A DNA stretch of 64,000 nucleotides from Devosia aquimaris (GCF_020169335.1 NZ_JAIEZN010000002.1:1054001-1118000); one strand, 5' to 3'; counted from the stretch's first letter, positions 16,675 to 27,858 are shown. Program-made: numbers and translations. The notes: generated by a model not told the origin, from the sequence alone.

Positions 16675-17676
16675 ATGACATTTTCTACCTTCACCAAGGC
16701 CATTGCCGGCGGCGTTGCGCTGAGCGCGATCCTCACCGGTGCCGCGCTCGCCGATCCCGCGCTGATCTATGATGGCGGCGGCAAGTTCGACAAATCCTTC
16801 AACGAAAGCGCCTACACCGGCGCCGAAAAGTACAAGGCCGAGACCGGCGGCAGCTACTCGGACCTCGAAATCACCGGCGACGCGCAGCGCGAGCAGGCCA
16901 TCCGCCAGTTCGCCACCAAGGGCTTCTCGCCCATTCTGGTCCCTGGCTTCTCCTGGGCAACGGCGCTGCAGACCGTGGCTCCCGAGTTCCCCGACACCAA
17001 CTTCGTGATCATCGACAGCGTTGTTGACCTGCCGAACGTCCGTTCGGTGGTCTTCAAGGAACAGGAAGGCTCCTACCTCGTTGGTATCCTGGCTGCCATG
17101 AAGTCGGAAACCGGCAAGATCGGCGTTGTGCCGGCGTTCAACTTCGAGCTGCTCGAGAAGTTCGCTTGCGGCTACAAGGAAGGCGCAAAGTCGGTCAATC
17201 CCGATATCGAAGTGCTTGAGACCTATGTCGGCGCTGGCTTTGAGGCCTTCAACGATCCGGCAAAGGCCGCTGAAGTGACCCGCTCGCAGCTCGATCAGGG
17301 CGTCGACGTGGTGTTCCAGGTGGCTGGCGGCGCTGGCGCAGGCGTCCTGCAGGCAGCTGCCGACGCTGGCAAGTTCGGCATCGGTGTCGACAGCAACCAG
17401 AACTATCTGCACCCCGGCAACGTGCTGACCTCGATGCTCAAGCGCGTCGACGTCGCCACCTACAATGCCTTCATGGATGAGAAGAACGGCACCTTCACCC
17501 CTGGTGTTGTCACCCTGGGTCTGGCCGAAGCCGGCGTTGGCGCTGCCTTCGACGAATTCAATGCCGACCTGATCACCCCCGAAATGAAGGCAGCCGTCGA
17601 GGACGCATCGGCCAAGATCGCCTCCGGCGAAATCGTCGTGCACGACTTCATGTCGGACAAGGCCTGCCCGGTCTGA
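16675..17676 (+). CDS. BMP family nucleoside-type ABC transporter substrate-binding protein
   Basis: The 333-residue periplasmic protein has a signal peptide ending near GAALADP and the Bmp/Med fold. Visible hallmarks are IYDGGGKFDKSFNESAY, FSWATALQTVAPEFPDTNFV and VVFKEQEGSYLVG. BMP proteins (PnrA, BmpA, TmpC) bind purine and pyrimidine nucleosides. The genes that follow encode its ATPase and two permeases and then nucleoside-degrading enzymes, so the substrate is very probably a nucleoside. ATG 16675 is chosen because the signal peptide starts there and GGGAGA lies upstream. It heads the cluster. Confidence 0.93.
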   Translation: MTFSTFTKAIAGGVALSAILTGAALADPALIYDGGGKFDKSFNESAYTGAEKYKAETGGSYSDLEITGDAQREQAIRQFATKGFSPILVPGFSWATALQTVAPEFPDTNFVIIDSVVDLPNVRSVVFKEQEGSYLVGILAAMKSETGKIGVVPAFNFELLEKFACGYKEGAKSVNPDIEVLETYVGAGFEAFNDPAKAAEVTRSQLDQGVDVVFQVAGGAGAGVLQAAADAGKFGIGVDSNQNYLHPGNVLTSMLKRVDVATYNAFMDEKNGTFTPGVVTLGLAEAGVGAAFDEFNADLITPEMKAAVEDASAKIASGEIVVHDFMSDKACPV

Positions 17677-17698
17677 CGGCGCACAGAACGCAGCCATA

Positions 17699-19359
<1,661 letters not shown>

Positions 19360-19360
<1 letters not shown>

Positions 19361-20460
19361 TGAGCGCCCGCGTGCCCTTGCCCCGCTGGGTCGATATTGC
19401 CCTGTTGCCGCTGCTCAATGTGGTGCTCGCCTTTCTGATCGGCGGCATCGTGGTGGTCATGGTCGGCCAGAACCCGCTCGAAGCGGTCGGCATCATGCTC
19501 TATGGCGCCTTCGGCTATGGCAGCGGCTTTGGCTATACGCTCTACTACACCACCGACTTCATCTTTGCTGGCCTCGCCGTCTCGCTGGCCTATCATGCGG
19601 GCCTGTTCAACATCGGGCCGGAGGGGCAGGCTTATGTTGCCGGCCTCGGCGTGATCCTTGTGGCGCTGGGCCTCAATGGCCAGCCCTGGTTGATCACGGT
19701 GCCTGCCATGATCGTTGCCGGTGCGCTGTTTGGCGCGGGCTGGGCGTTCATCCCCGGCTATCTGCAGGCCAAGCGTGGCAGCCACATCGTCATCACCACG
19801 ATCCTGTTCAACTTCATCGCCGTCTCGATGATGGGCTACATCATCTCCAAGATCTTGAAGCCCGCCAATGTCGGCTCCGACGAGAGCGCGCCCATCGACG
19901 CCGTCAGCCGCGTCCCGCAGCTGCGCCTGTTCTGGGACCTGTTCAAGAACTCGCCGGTCAACATCTCGTTCTTTCTGGCGCTGATCGCACTGGTCGCCGT
20001 CTACTGGCTGATCTGGCATTCCAAGTTCGGCTTTGCCATGCGGGCGCTGGGCCATAACCCGACGGCCGCACGCTATGCCGGCATTTCCAATGCCAAGGTG
20101 ATCATGATCACCATGGCCCTGGCTGGCGCGCTCGCCGGCATGGTCGCGGTCAACAATGTGGGCGGCGTCCAGGGTCGTCTTATCCTCAATTTCGTGTCCG
20201 GCGCCGGTTTCGTGGGCGTCGCCGTGGCCTTCATGGGCAAGGGCCACCCCATCGGCGTGGCGCTCTCGGCGCTGCTGTTCGGCGCCCTCTACCAGGGAGG
20301 GCAGGAGCTGGCTTTCTCCATGCCCGGCATCACCCGCGAGATGATCGTCACCATCCAGGCGCTGGTCATCCTGTTCACCGGTGCGATGGGCGACATGCTG
20401 CGCCCGCCGCTGGAGCGCATCTTCGGGCCGCGTGCCCAGGCCAGGGCAGGGGACGTCTGA
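19360..20460 (+). CDS. Nucleoside ABC transporter permease 1
   Basis: The 366-residue inner-membrane protein has about ten hydrophobic segments. It carries the BPD_transp_2 motif in FNIGPEGQAYVAG and a second region AGISNAKVIMITMALAGALAG, matching YufP/NupP-like permeases. The start codon shares one base with the upstream stop (TGATG), and its own stop overlaps the next start the same way, so expression of the transporter subunits is coupled. It would pair with the second permease to form the nucleoside channel. Confidence 0.92.
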
Positions 20461-21431
20461 TGGGCTATTATACCGATCTCATCCTGATCCTGGATTCCAC
20501 CGTCCGGCTGGCCATTCCGCTGATCCTGGCCTGTCTGGCCGGGCTCTATTCGGAACGCGCCGGCATTGTCGACATCGGGCTTGAAGGCAAGCTGCTGGGC
20601 TCGGCCTTTGGCGCTGCGGCTACGGCGGCCGTCACCGGCTCGGCCTGGATGGGTCTGTTTGCCGGTGTTGGCGTTGCCCTGGGCATGTCCGCCATCCACG
20701 GTATTGCCTCGATCAATCTCAAGGGCAACCAGACCATTTCGGGCGTGGCGCTCAACTTCCTTGCCGCGGGCCTCACCACATTCCTCGGCCAAAGCTGGTT
20801 CCATCGCGGTGGCTTCACGCCCCAGCTGAGTGGCGACCAGCGCTTTGGCCCCATCACGCTGCCATTTGCCCCCGAACTGGCCAATGTGCCGGTCATCGGC
20901 GGCCTCTATTCCGAGCTGATCTCGGGCCACAATATCCTGGCCTATGTCGCCTTCATCGCCGTGCCGGTGACGGCCTGGGTGCTGTTCTCCACGCGCTTCG
21001 GTCTGCGCCTGCGCGCCGTGGGTGAAAACCCCAAGGCGCTCGATACTGCCGGCATCTCGGTGACGCTGCTGCGCTATCAGGCGCTCATTATCACCGCCGT
21101 GCTGGTCGGCATCGGCGGCACTTACCTCTCGATCGCCCAGTCGGCGGGCTTTAACAACAACATGTCCGCCGGGCGTGGTTACATCGCGCTGGCCGCGCTG
21201 ATCTTTGCCAAGTGGAAGCCCTGGCCGGCGCTGGCGACCTGCCTGCTGTTCGGCTTCCTGGACGCGCTGCAGTTCCGTCTGCAGGGCGTGCAGTTCCCCT
21301 ACATCGGCGAGGTGCCGGTGCAGGCCATACAGGTCCTGCCCTATCTGCTCACGATCATCCTGCTGGCCGGATTTATTGGCCGCGCTGTCGCGCCCAAGGC
21401 CAGCGGCATTCCCTATACCAAGGAGCGCTAG
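20460..21431 (+). CDS. Nucleoside ABC transporter permease 2
   Basis: The 323-residue protein has about nine hydrophobic segments and the conserved ERAGIVDIGLEGKLLGSAFG motif of YufQ/NupQ permeases, plus GENPKALDTAGISV in a cytoplasmic loop. The start overlaps the first permease by one base (TGATG). It completes the heteromeric importer together with the BMP protein and the two-domain ATPase. The cytidine deaminase gene follows after 20 bases. Confidence 0.92.
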   Translation: MGYYTDLILILDSTVRLAIPLILACLAGLYSERAGIVDIGLEGKLLGSAFGAAATAAVTGSAWMGLFAGVGVALGMSAIHGIASINLKGNQTISGVALNFLAAGLTTFLGQSWFHRGGFTPQLSGDQRFGPITLPFAPELANVPVIGGLYSELISGHNILAYVAFIAVPVTAWVLFSTRFGLRLRAVGENPKALDTAGISVTLLRYQALIITAVLVGIGGTYLSIAQSAGFNNNMSAGRGYIALAALIFAKWKPWPALATCLLFGFLDALQFRLQGVQFPYIGEVPVQAIQVLPYLLTIILLAGFIGRAVAPKASGIPYTKER

Positions 21432-21451
21432 CCACGGCTGGCGTCACACAG

Positions 21452-21862
21452 ATGTCGAACACAGTCACCGACCAGGCCCTCTACGAGGCCGCCGAAGCCA
21501 TTCGCGCCAAGGCCTATGCGCCCTATTCCCGCTTCTCGGTGGGGGCCGCCATTCTCGCCGACGACGGCAAGATCTATTCCGGCTGCAATATCGAGAACGC
21601 CGCCTATCCGCAGGGCAATTGCGCCGAGGCCTCGGCCATCGCCGCCATGATCGCCGGCGGCGCCCGGCGCATCACCCGCATCTATGTCACCGGCCCCGGC
21701 GCGGCACCCGTCACCCCCTGCGGTGGTTGCCGCCAGCGCATCCGCGAATTCGCTGACCTTGACGTCACGGTGATTTCCCATGGTGTCGAGGGCGCGCCGC
21801 TGGCCTGCACGCTCGAACAGCTGCTGCCCCATAGCTTTGGCCCGGAGTACCTGCCGAAATGA
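21452..21862 (+). CDS. cdd: Cytidine deaminase
   Basis: The 136-residue protein is the short homotetrameric type of cytidine deaminase. It converts cytidine and deoxycytidine to uridine and deoxyuridine with release of ammonia. Zinc ligands C57, C90 and C93 (NCAEAS and TPCGGCRQ) and the proton-shuttling E59 are all present. The substrate-binding segments YSRFSVGAA and GCNIENAAY are also intact. ATG 21452 gives the normal family length. It overlaps the next gene by 4 bases (ATGA), so it is in the nucleoside operon and feeds the pyrimidine phosphorylase. Confidence 0.95.
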   Translation: MSNTVTDQALYEAAEAIRAKAYAPYSRFSVGAAILADDGKIYSGCNIENAAYPQGNCAEASAIAAMIAGGARRITRIYVTGPGAAPVTPCGGCRQRIREFADLDVTVISHGVEGAPLACTLEQLLPHSFGPEYLPK

Positions 21863-22653
21863 CCAAGGCCGCCAAGATCATCCAGAAGATCGCCGGCAAG
21901 GAGCCCGTGGCCGCTGCCATCGTGCTCGGTTCGGGCCTGTCGGCCATCGGCCACCTGCTCGCCGACAAGCTGACCATCCCCTATTCAGAGCTCAAGGGCT
22001 TTCCCGGTGGCGGCGTGTCCGGCCATGGGCGCGACCTGTTGATCGGTACGCTCGGCGGCAAGCGCGTTGCCGTGCTCACCGGGCGCCAGCACTATTACGA
22101 ACACGGCAATGCTGCCGCCATGCGCCCGGCTCTGGAGGCCATGGCCGAAATTGGCGCCGAGACGCTGCTGCTGACCAATTCGGCCGGCTCGCTTGATGAG
22201 CGCTTCCAGCCGGGCGATCTGATGATGCTGTCCGATCACATCAACTACGCCGGCATGAACCCGCTGATCGGCGAGCCCACCGACCGCCGTTTTGTGAACA
22301 TGGTCAATTGCTATGACCCTGAACTGCGCGACAAGGCGCAGCGCCGTGCTGCCGCGCTCGACATCAAGCTCGGGCAGGGCATCTACCTGTGGTATTCCGG
22401 CCCGAGCTTTGAGACCGTGGCCGAGATCCAGATGGCGGTGCGCCTGGGCGCCAATGCGGTCGGCATGTCCACCGCGCCCGAAGTGATCCTGGGACGGTTC
22501 CTGGGCCTCAAGGTCTGGGCCTGCTCGTCCATCACCAATATGGGCGCGGGCCTGTCGAGCGAGAACATCAGCCATGAGCATACCAAGATCATGGCGGTAC
22601 AGGGCGCCGAGAAGCTGAAAAGGCTCATACCGGCGCTGGTGGAGGAGCTATGA
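21859..22653 (+). CDS. punA: Purine-nucleoside phosphorylase (trimeric PNP type)
   Basis: The 264-residue enzyme cleaves purine (deoxy)nucleosides with phosphate to the base and (deoxy)ribose-1-phosphate. Visible motifs are the phosphate loop VLGSGLSAIG, GRQHYYEHGN and LTNSAGSL. WYSGPSFETVAEIQMA and NAVGMSTAPE form the purine site, as in the low-molecular-mass PNP family. Both ends overlap the neighbouring genes by 4 bases (cdd upstream, deoC downstream). The product deoxyribose-1-phosphate is passed to DeoB. Confidence 0.94.
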   Translation: MTKAAKIIQKIAGKEPVAAAIVLGSGLSAIGHLLADKLTIPYSELKGFPGGGVSGHGRDLLIGTLGGKRVAVLTGRQHYYEHGNAAAMRPALEAMAEIGAETLLLTNSAGSLDERFQPGDLMMLSDHINYAGMNPLIGEPTDRRFVNMVNCYDPELRDKAQRRAAALDIKLGQGIYLWYSGPSFETVAEIQMAVRLGANAVGMSTAPEVILGRFLGLKVWACSSITNMGAGLSSENISHEHTKIMAVQGAEKLKRLIPALVEEL

Positions 22654-23639
22654 GCCTGCGAGTCGTCGATACCAGCCAGACCCACACGCCGCACAAGCGC
22701 AATCCCGGCTTCCCGCTCGATCTCGACTGGGTCGAGCGCGTGCGCATGAACCGCTCCGCTCTGGAGCGCCGCGCCGGCGGCATCGGTGCGCGCCGCACCG
22801 TCAAGAAGGATTACCAGCTCGCCTGGCTGCTCAAGGCCATCACGCTGATGGACCTGACTACCCTGAATGCAGACGACACCGATGGCCGCGTCGAGCGCCT
22901 CTGCGCCAAGGCCCGCCATCCGCTGCGCCAGGATATTCTGGATCGGCTCGACGTGCCCGGCCTGCGCATCCTGCCCGGCGCCGTCTGCGTCTATCATAGC
23001 TTCGTCAAGACGGCGGTGAACGCGCTCGAGGGCACCGGCATTCCGGTGGCCGCGGTGTCCACCGCCTTCCCGCATGGCCTGGCGCCGATCGAAACCAAGC
23101 TCAAGGAGATCGAGATGTCGGTCGCCGATGGGGCGCAGGAGATCGACATCGTCATCGAACGCGGCATGGTGCTGCGCCAGGACTGGCAGGGGCTCTACGA
23201 CCAGATCCGCGCCTTCCGCAAGGCCTGCGGCAATGCCCATATCAAGACCATCCTGGGCACGGGCGAGCTGGCCACCCAGACCAATATCGCCAAGGCGAGC
23301 CTGGTCTGCATGTTGGCCGGCGCCGACTTCATCAAGACCTCGACCGGCAAGGAAAAGGTCAATGCCAATCTGGTCACCAGCCTGACCATGATCCGCATGA
23401 TCCGCTGGTTTGCCGAAGAGACCGGCATTGAGATTGGCTACAAGCCCGCCGGCGGCATCGCCAAGGCCGCCGATGCCCTCAAATACATGGCGCTGATGAA
23501 GGAAGAGCTGGGGACGCATTGGCTACAGCCCCATCTGTTCCGTTTCGGCGCCAGCTCGCTGCTGACCGATATCGAACGGCAGCTCGAGCATGGGCTGACC
23601 GGCCACTACGCGGCAGATTATCGCCAGCCGATGGTGTGA
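22650..23639 (+). CDS. deoC: Deoxyribose-phosphate aldolase
   Basis: The 329-residue protein is a class I aldolase that splits 2-deoxyribose-5-phosphate into glyceraldehyde-3-phosphate and acetaldehyde. The Schiff-base lysine is K229 in FIKTSTGKEK and the second catalytic lysine is K265 in GYKPAGGI; DIVIERGM is also conserved. It is longer than E. coli DeoC (about 260) because of an N-terminal extension of about 70 residues, a known long form. It overlaps punA by 4 bases. The acetaldehyde produced gives a reason for the aldehyde dehydrogenase that follows. Confidence 0.94.
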   Translation: MSLRVVDTSQTHTPHKRNPGFPLDLDWVERVRMNRSALERRAGGIGARRTVKKDYQLAWLLKAITLMDLTTLNADDTDGRVERLCAKARHPLRQDILDRLDVPGLRILPGAVCVYHSFVKTAVNALEGTGIPVAAVSTAFPHGLAPIETKLKEIEMSVADGAQEIDIVIERGMVLRQDWQGLYDQIRAFRKACGNAHIKTILGTGELATQTNIAKASLVCMLAGADFIKTSTGKEKVNANLVTSLTMIRMIRWFAEETGIEIGYKPAGGIAKAADALKYMALMKEELGTHWLQPHLFRFGASSLLTDIERQLEHGLTGHYAADYRQPMV

Positions 23640-23663
23640 TGAGTGTTGGGCGCCGTGCGCCCA

Positions 23664-23688
23664 CAAAACAGTCCGGTGGACTGTTTTG
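23664..23688. repeat. Perfect palindromic repeat element (11-bp arms, 3-base loop)
   Basis: CAAAACAGTCC and GGACTGTTTTG flank GGT just after deoC. The core ACAGTCCGGTGGACTGT is, from memory, a palindrome scattered through intergenic regions of Hyphomicrobiales. It forms a strong hairpin and may end or stabilise the upstream transcript. Only one copy was found in this window. Confidence 0.6.
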
Positions 23689-23741
23689 AACGAAGAACGC
23701 CCGGAGAGCTATGCTCGTAGGGCCCAGACACGCCGCAGACG

Positions 23742-23827
23742 CGATCCTTCTCCTTTCTCCCCATGCGGGAGAAAGTGCCTGAAGGGTCACCGAAATCGCG
23801 ACAGCGAACTTCGGTTGGATGAGGGGG
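23742..23827. repeat. Rhizobiales-type imperfect palindromic intergenic element
   Basis: The stretch contains TTTCTCCC / GGGAGAAA (23754-23774) and ACCGAA / TTCGGT further on, and ends GGATGAGGGGG. The pattern (CTCCCC ... GGGAGA ... GGATGAGGGG) matches the very common mosaic palindromic repeats of this order. It splits the nucleoside cluster between deoC and the ALDH16 gene. Confidence 0.55.
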
Positions 23828-23851
23828 CGCCTGACGGCGCAGGAGAACCAG

Positions 23852-26218
23852 ATGAACAAGATCGCGCAAATCTTCGAAAGTCTCGACTACGGCACGGCGC
23901 CCGAAGGCCCAGAGCAGGCCAATGCCTGGCTCGATAGCCACGGTCGCAAGTTCGGCCATTTCATCGATGGCGCCTTCACCAAGCCGGGCAAGACCTTCGC
24001 CAGCGACAATCCTGCGACGAGCGAGACCCTGGCGCAGATCAGCCATGGCAGCGCCGATGACGTCAACGCGGCGGTCAAGGCTGCCCGCACAGCCTTCAAG
24101 GGCTGGTCGGCCCTCTCGGGCTATGAGCGCGGCAAATATCTCTATGCCATCGCCCGCGCCGTCCAGAAGCATGCGCGCCTCTTCGCCGTGCTCGAGACCA
24201 TGGACAATGGCAAGCCCATCCGCGAAAGCCGCGATGTCGATATTCCGCTGGTCGCGCGCCATTTCTACCACCACGCCGGCTGGGCGCAGCACCTGAGCCG
24301 CGAATTCCCCGATGCCGTGCCCTATGGCGTCTGCGGCCAGATCATCCCCTGGAATTTCCCGCTGCTGATGCTGGCCTGGAAGATCGCGCCGGCCCTCGCC
24401 GCCGGCAATACCGTCGTGCTCAAGCCCGCCGAATTCACCTCGCTGACCGCGCTCCTGTTCGCCGAGATTTGCGACCGCGTTGGCCTGCCCAAGGGCGTGG
24501 TCAATATCGTCACCGGCGAGGGCGACACCGGCCAGGCCATCGTCGGTCATGAGGGCATCGACAAGATCGCCTTCACCGGCTCCACCGAAGTGGGCAAGGC
24601 CATCCGCGCCGCCACCGCCGGCAGCGGCAAGGGATTGAGCCTCGAGCTGGGCGGCAAGAGCCCCTACATTGTCTTCGAAGATGCCGATATCGACAGCGCC
24701 ATCGAGGGCCTGGTCGACGCCATCTGGTTCAACCAGGGCCAGGTCTGCTGCGCCGGCTCGCGCCTTCTGGTGCAGGAGAGCATCGAGGAGCGCTTCATCG
24801 CCAAGCTCAAGCTGCGCATGGCGAGCCTGCGCGTCGGCGATCCGCTCGACAAGTCCATCGACATTGGCGCGCTCGTTGCCCCGGTGCAGGTCGAACGCAT
24901 CCGCGATTTGATGAAGCGCGGCGCCGCCGAAGGCGCGGTGATCTATGAGGCCGATGGTCCGGTGCCCGCCAAGGGCTGTTTCCTCAAGCCGGCGCTGGTC
25001 ACTCATGTCTCGCCCGCCAATACGCTGGTGGCTGAGGAGGTTTTCGGGCCCGTGCTGGTCGCCATGAGCTTCCGCACGCCCGAAGAGGCGGTGGCGCTGG
25101 CCAACAACACCAAATATGGCCTCGCCGCCACCATCTGGAGCGAGAACATCAATCTGGCGCTCGACATCGCGCCGCAGATCAAGGCCGGCGTGGTCTGGAT
25201 CAATGGCACCAATAATTTCGACGCCGCCGTCGGCTTCGGTGGCTACAAGGAATCCGGCTTTGGCCGCGAAGGTGGCCGCGAGGGCATGAGCGCCTATCTC
25301 AAGCCGGCCTGGGAAAAGGATCTCAAGCCCGCGCCAGCGGCCAAGCCCTTGGCCGCCAAGCCGGCCAATCCGCTCGATGCCGGCCATCTCGACCAGACTG
25401 CCAAGATGTATATCGGCGGCAAGCAGGCTCGCCCCGATAGCGGCTATTCCCGGCCGGTGCTGGGTCCCAAGGGCGAACTGGTCGGCGAAGTGGGCGACGG
25501 CAATCGCAAGGACATCCGCAATGCCGTGGAAGCCGCCCGGGCAGCGCTCGGCTGGTCCACCACGGCCGCACACAGCCGCGCGCAGATCCTCTATTTCCTG
25601 GCCGAAAACCTTGACTATCGCCGCGACGAATTTGCTGCCCGCATCAAGGCGCAGACCGGTCAGGATGGCGCCGAGGAAGTCGCGCTCTCCGTCGAACGCC
25701 TCTTCGCCTTCGCTGGCTGGGCCGACAAATATGATGGCGCCGTCCACAATCCGCCGCTGCGCGCCGTCGCCGCCGCCATGGTCGAGCCGCTGGGTGTCAT
25801 GGGCATTGTCGCGCCGCCCTCGCGGCCGCTGCTCGGCTCGATCGCCCTGATCGCCCCGGCCCTGGCCATGGGCAATACCGTGGTGCTGGTGCCGTCCGCG
25901 CAGTCGCCGCTCTCGGTCACCGACCTCTACCAGGTCATCGAGACCTCGGACGTGCCCTCTGGCGTGATCAATATCGTCACCGGCGACAGCGTGGCTCTCG
26001 CCAAGACGCTGGCCGAGCACGATGGGGTCGATGGGCTGTGGTTTGCCGGCAATGCCGAAGCTTCGGCCATGGTCGAGAAGGCCTCGATCAGCAATCTCAA
26101 GCAGACCTGGACCAGTCGCGGCCTCTACTACGATCTGGCTGATCGCCGCTTTGAGGGCGACTATTTCCTGGCCAAGGCAACGCAGGTCAAGAACGTGTGG
26201 ATCCCATACGGAGCCTGA
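23852..26218 (+). CDS. ALDH16-type double-domain aldehyde dehydrogenase
   Basis: The 788-residue protein has two aldehyde-dehydrogenase folds in tandem. The first (about 30-500) is complete: PWNFPLLMLAWKIAPALAAG, the catalytic-base region LELGGKSPYIVFEDAD and the nucleophile in NQGQVCCAG. The second (about 515-788) keeps the cofactor-fold segments but has no catalytic cysteine and no LELGG motif. This is the architecture of bacterial ALDH16, in which the second domain is structural. The expected reaction is NAD-dependent oxidation of an aldehyde; in this operon acetaldehyde from DeoC is the obvious candidate. AGGAGA precedes ATG 23852. Confidence 0.9.
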   Translation: MNKIAQIFESLDYGTAPEGPEQANAWLDSHGRKFGHFIDGAFTKPGKTFASDNPATSETLAQISHGSADDVNAAVKAARTAFKGWSALSGYERGKYLYAIARAVQKHARLFAVLETMDNGKPIRESRDVDIPLVARHFYHHAGWAQHLSREFPDAVPYGVCGQIIPWNFPLLMLAWKIAPALAAGNTVVLKPAEFTSLTALLFAEICDRVGLPKGVVNIVTGEGDTGQAIVGHEGIDKIAFTGSTEVGKAIRAATAGSGKGLSLELGGKSPYIVFEDADIDSAIEGLVDAIWFNQGQVCCAGSRLLVQESIEERFIAKLKLRMASLRVGDPLDKSIDIGALVAPVQVERIRDLMKRGAAEGAVIYEADGPVPAKGCFLKPALVTHVSPANTLVAEEVFGPVLVAMSFRTPEEAVALANNTKYGLAATIWSENINLALDIAPQIKAGVVWINGTNNFDAAVGFGGYKESGFGREGGREGMSAYLKPAWEKDLKPAPAAKPLAAKPANPLDAGHLDQTAKMYIGGKQARPDSGYSRPVLGPKGELVGEVGDGNRKDIRNAVEAARAALGWSTTAAHSRAQILYFLAENLDYRRDEFAARIKAQTGQDGAEEVALSVERLFAFAGWADKYDGAVHNPPLRAVAAAMVEPLGVMGIVAPPSRPLLGSIALIAPALAMGNTVVLVPSAQSPLSVTDLYQVIETSDVPSGVINIVTGDSVALAKTLAEHDGVDGLWFAGNAEASAMVEKASISNLKQTWTSRGLYYDLADRRFEGDYFLAKATQVKNVWIPYGA

Positions 26219-26220
26219 GC

Positions 26221-26520
26221 ATGGACGATAAGCTCACGGTGGAAAATGTCGGGCAGCCCGGCAAGACCTACCGCGTGGACGCCGCCAAATACCAGGCCAT
26301 GCGCGACGCGATGCTGATGGTTCTGCCCCAGCAGGCGCCGGGCATGCCGGTCGCCGTGGTGATTGCCGCCGTCCGGCCGAACCTGCCCGATGCATTGTTC
26401 CCGGGCGGCGACACCGCCGGTTGGTGGGTCAAATGCGTTCAGCTCGATCTCGAAGCCAAGCGCGTCATTGCGCGCACCCCTTCTCCCGTCAGGCTCTACC
26501 GCCTGCAGTCAGGACACTGA
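26221..26520 (+). CDS. Small uncharacterised protein (DUF6958-like) in the nucleoside operon
   Basis: The 99-residue protein begins MDDKLTVENVGQPGKTYRVD and has FPGGDTAGWWVKCVQLDLEA near the C-terminus. From memory this matches DUF6958, a small alpha/beta family often described only as hypothetical. There is no signal peptide, membrane helix or recognisable catalytic motif. It starts 2 bases after the ALDH16 stop and ends exactly where deoA starts, so it is certainly cotranscribed. A role linked to nucleoside catabolism is suggested only by position. Confidence 0.8.
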   Translation: MDDKLTVENVGQPGKTYRVDAAKYQAMRDAMLMVLPQQAPGMPVAVVIAAVRPNLPDALFPGGDTAGWWVKCVQLDLEAKRVIARTPSPVRLYRLQSGH

Positions 26521-27855
26521 ATGGTCTTTCTCCCCCAGGAAGTGATCGCCCGGAAACGCGACGGCAAGACGCTGTCCGAAGCCGAGATCGCTGCCTTCAT
26601 CGATGGCTTCACCCATGGCACGGTGTCCCATGCCCAGGCCGCAGCCTTTGCCATGGCTGTCTACTTCCAGGATATGACCATGCCCGAGCGCGTGGCGTTG
26701 ACGCTCGCCATGCGCGACAGCGGCGACGTGCTCGACTGGTCCGATCTCGATGGCCCGGTGGCCGACAAGCATTCCACCGGCGGCGTCGGCGATAATGTCA
26801 GCCTGATGCTGGCGCCGATCCTGGCGGCCATGGGCATCTATGTGCCCATGATTTCCGGGCGCGGCCTTGGCCACACCGGCGGCACGCTCGACAAGTTCGA
26901 CGCCATTCCGGGCTACCAGACCCAGCCCGACAATGCGCTGTTTCGCCAGGTGGTGCGCCAGGCCGGCTGCGCCATCATCGGCCAGACGGCCAATCTGGCT
27001 CCGGCCGACAAGGCGCTTTACGCCATCCGCGATGTGACCGGAACGGTCGAATCCATCCCGCTGATCACCGCCTCCATTCTGGCCAAGAAACTGGCGGCCG
27101 GGCTGGGCGCGCTGGTGCTCGACGTCAAGACTGGCTCGGGCGCCTTCATGCCGACGCTGGATGCCTCGCGTGCGCTGGCCGAGAGCCTGGTGTCCGTTGC
27201 CAATGGCGCCGGGCTCAAGACCGGCGCGCTGATCACCGACATGAACGAGCCCCTGGCCAGCGCGGCCGGGAATGGGCTTGAAGTGCGCAACGCCGTCGAC
27301 TTCCTCACCGGTCGTCACCAGGACAGTCGGCTCCGGGAGGTGACGCTGGCACTGTGCGCTGTGGTGGCCGAGATGACGGGCACGGCTGCCACCATCGAGG
27401 CCGGCCGCCTTCTGGCCGAATCCGCGCTCGACAGCGGCCGTGCGGCCGAGCGCTTCTCGGTGATGGTGCATGCCCTGGGTGGGCCAGGTGACTTCATCGA
27501 CAATATCGATACCCATCTGGCGCCGGCGCCCATTGTCCGCGACGTCTTCGCCGATTCCGAGGGTCTGGTGGCCGAGATCGACACCCGCGGCGTCGGCATG
27601 GCGGTGGTGGCCCTGGGCGGCGGCCGCACCATGCCCACGGACAGTATTGACCATCGTGTCGGTTTCGACCGGTTGGCGGGTCTGGGCGCCACGCTCGATC
27701 CCACCCGCCCCATTGCCCGACTGCATGCTCGCGACCACGACAGTGCCGCCGAAGCCGAACGCCGCCTCAAGGCGGCTTATCGCCTGGGTGGCGCGGCCAC
27801 CGTCCATGCGCTGATCGCCGACAGCGTCGTCCCCCTGGCGTCACAGAAAGCCTGA
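26521..27855 (+). CDS. deoA: Thymidine phosphorylase
   Basis: The 444-residue enzyme phosphorolyses thymidine and deoxyuridine to the base and 2-deoxyribose-1-phosphate. The family signature is complete in the 80-125 region: [16 protein letters not shown] and [25 protein letters not shown] also contributes to the phosphate and nucleoside site. Length is normal for the DeoA type. The ATG follows directly after the stop of the small DUF gene. It receives deoxyuridine from Cdd and passes the sugar phosphate to DeoB, encoded 3 bases downstream. Confidence 0.96.
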   Translation: MVFLPQEVIARKRDGKTLSEAEIAAFIDGFTHGTVSHAQAAAFAMAVYFQDMTMPERVALTLAMRDSGDVLDWSDLDGPVADKHSTGGVGDNVSLMLAPILAAMGIYVPMISGRGLGHTGGTLDKFDAIPGYQTQPDNALFRQVVRQAGCAIIGQTANLAPADKALYAIRDVTGTVESIPLITASILAKKLAAGLGALVLDVKTGSGAFMPTLDASRALAESLVSVANGAGLKTGALITDMNEPLASAAGNGLEVRNAVDFLTGRHQDSRLREVTLALCAVVAEMTGTAATIEAGRLLAESALDSGRAAERFSVMVHALGGPGDFIDNIDTHLAPAPIVRDVFADSEGLVAEIDTRGVGMAVVALGGGRTMPTDSIDHRVGFDRLAGLGATLDPTRPIARLHARDHDSAAEAERRLKAAYRLGGAATVHALIADSVVPLASQKA

Positions 27856-27858
27856 TCC

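Noticed and set aside
23618..26020. An 800-codon open frame on the minus strand opposite the ALDH16 gene
   Set aside because: It is the antisense shadow of a high-GC coding sequence; the translation is rich in low-complexity G, A, H, D and Q with no domain, while the plus strand encodes a clear ALDH16.
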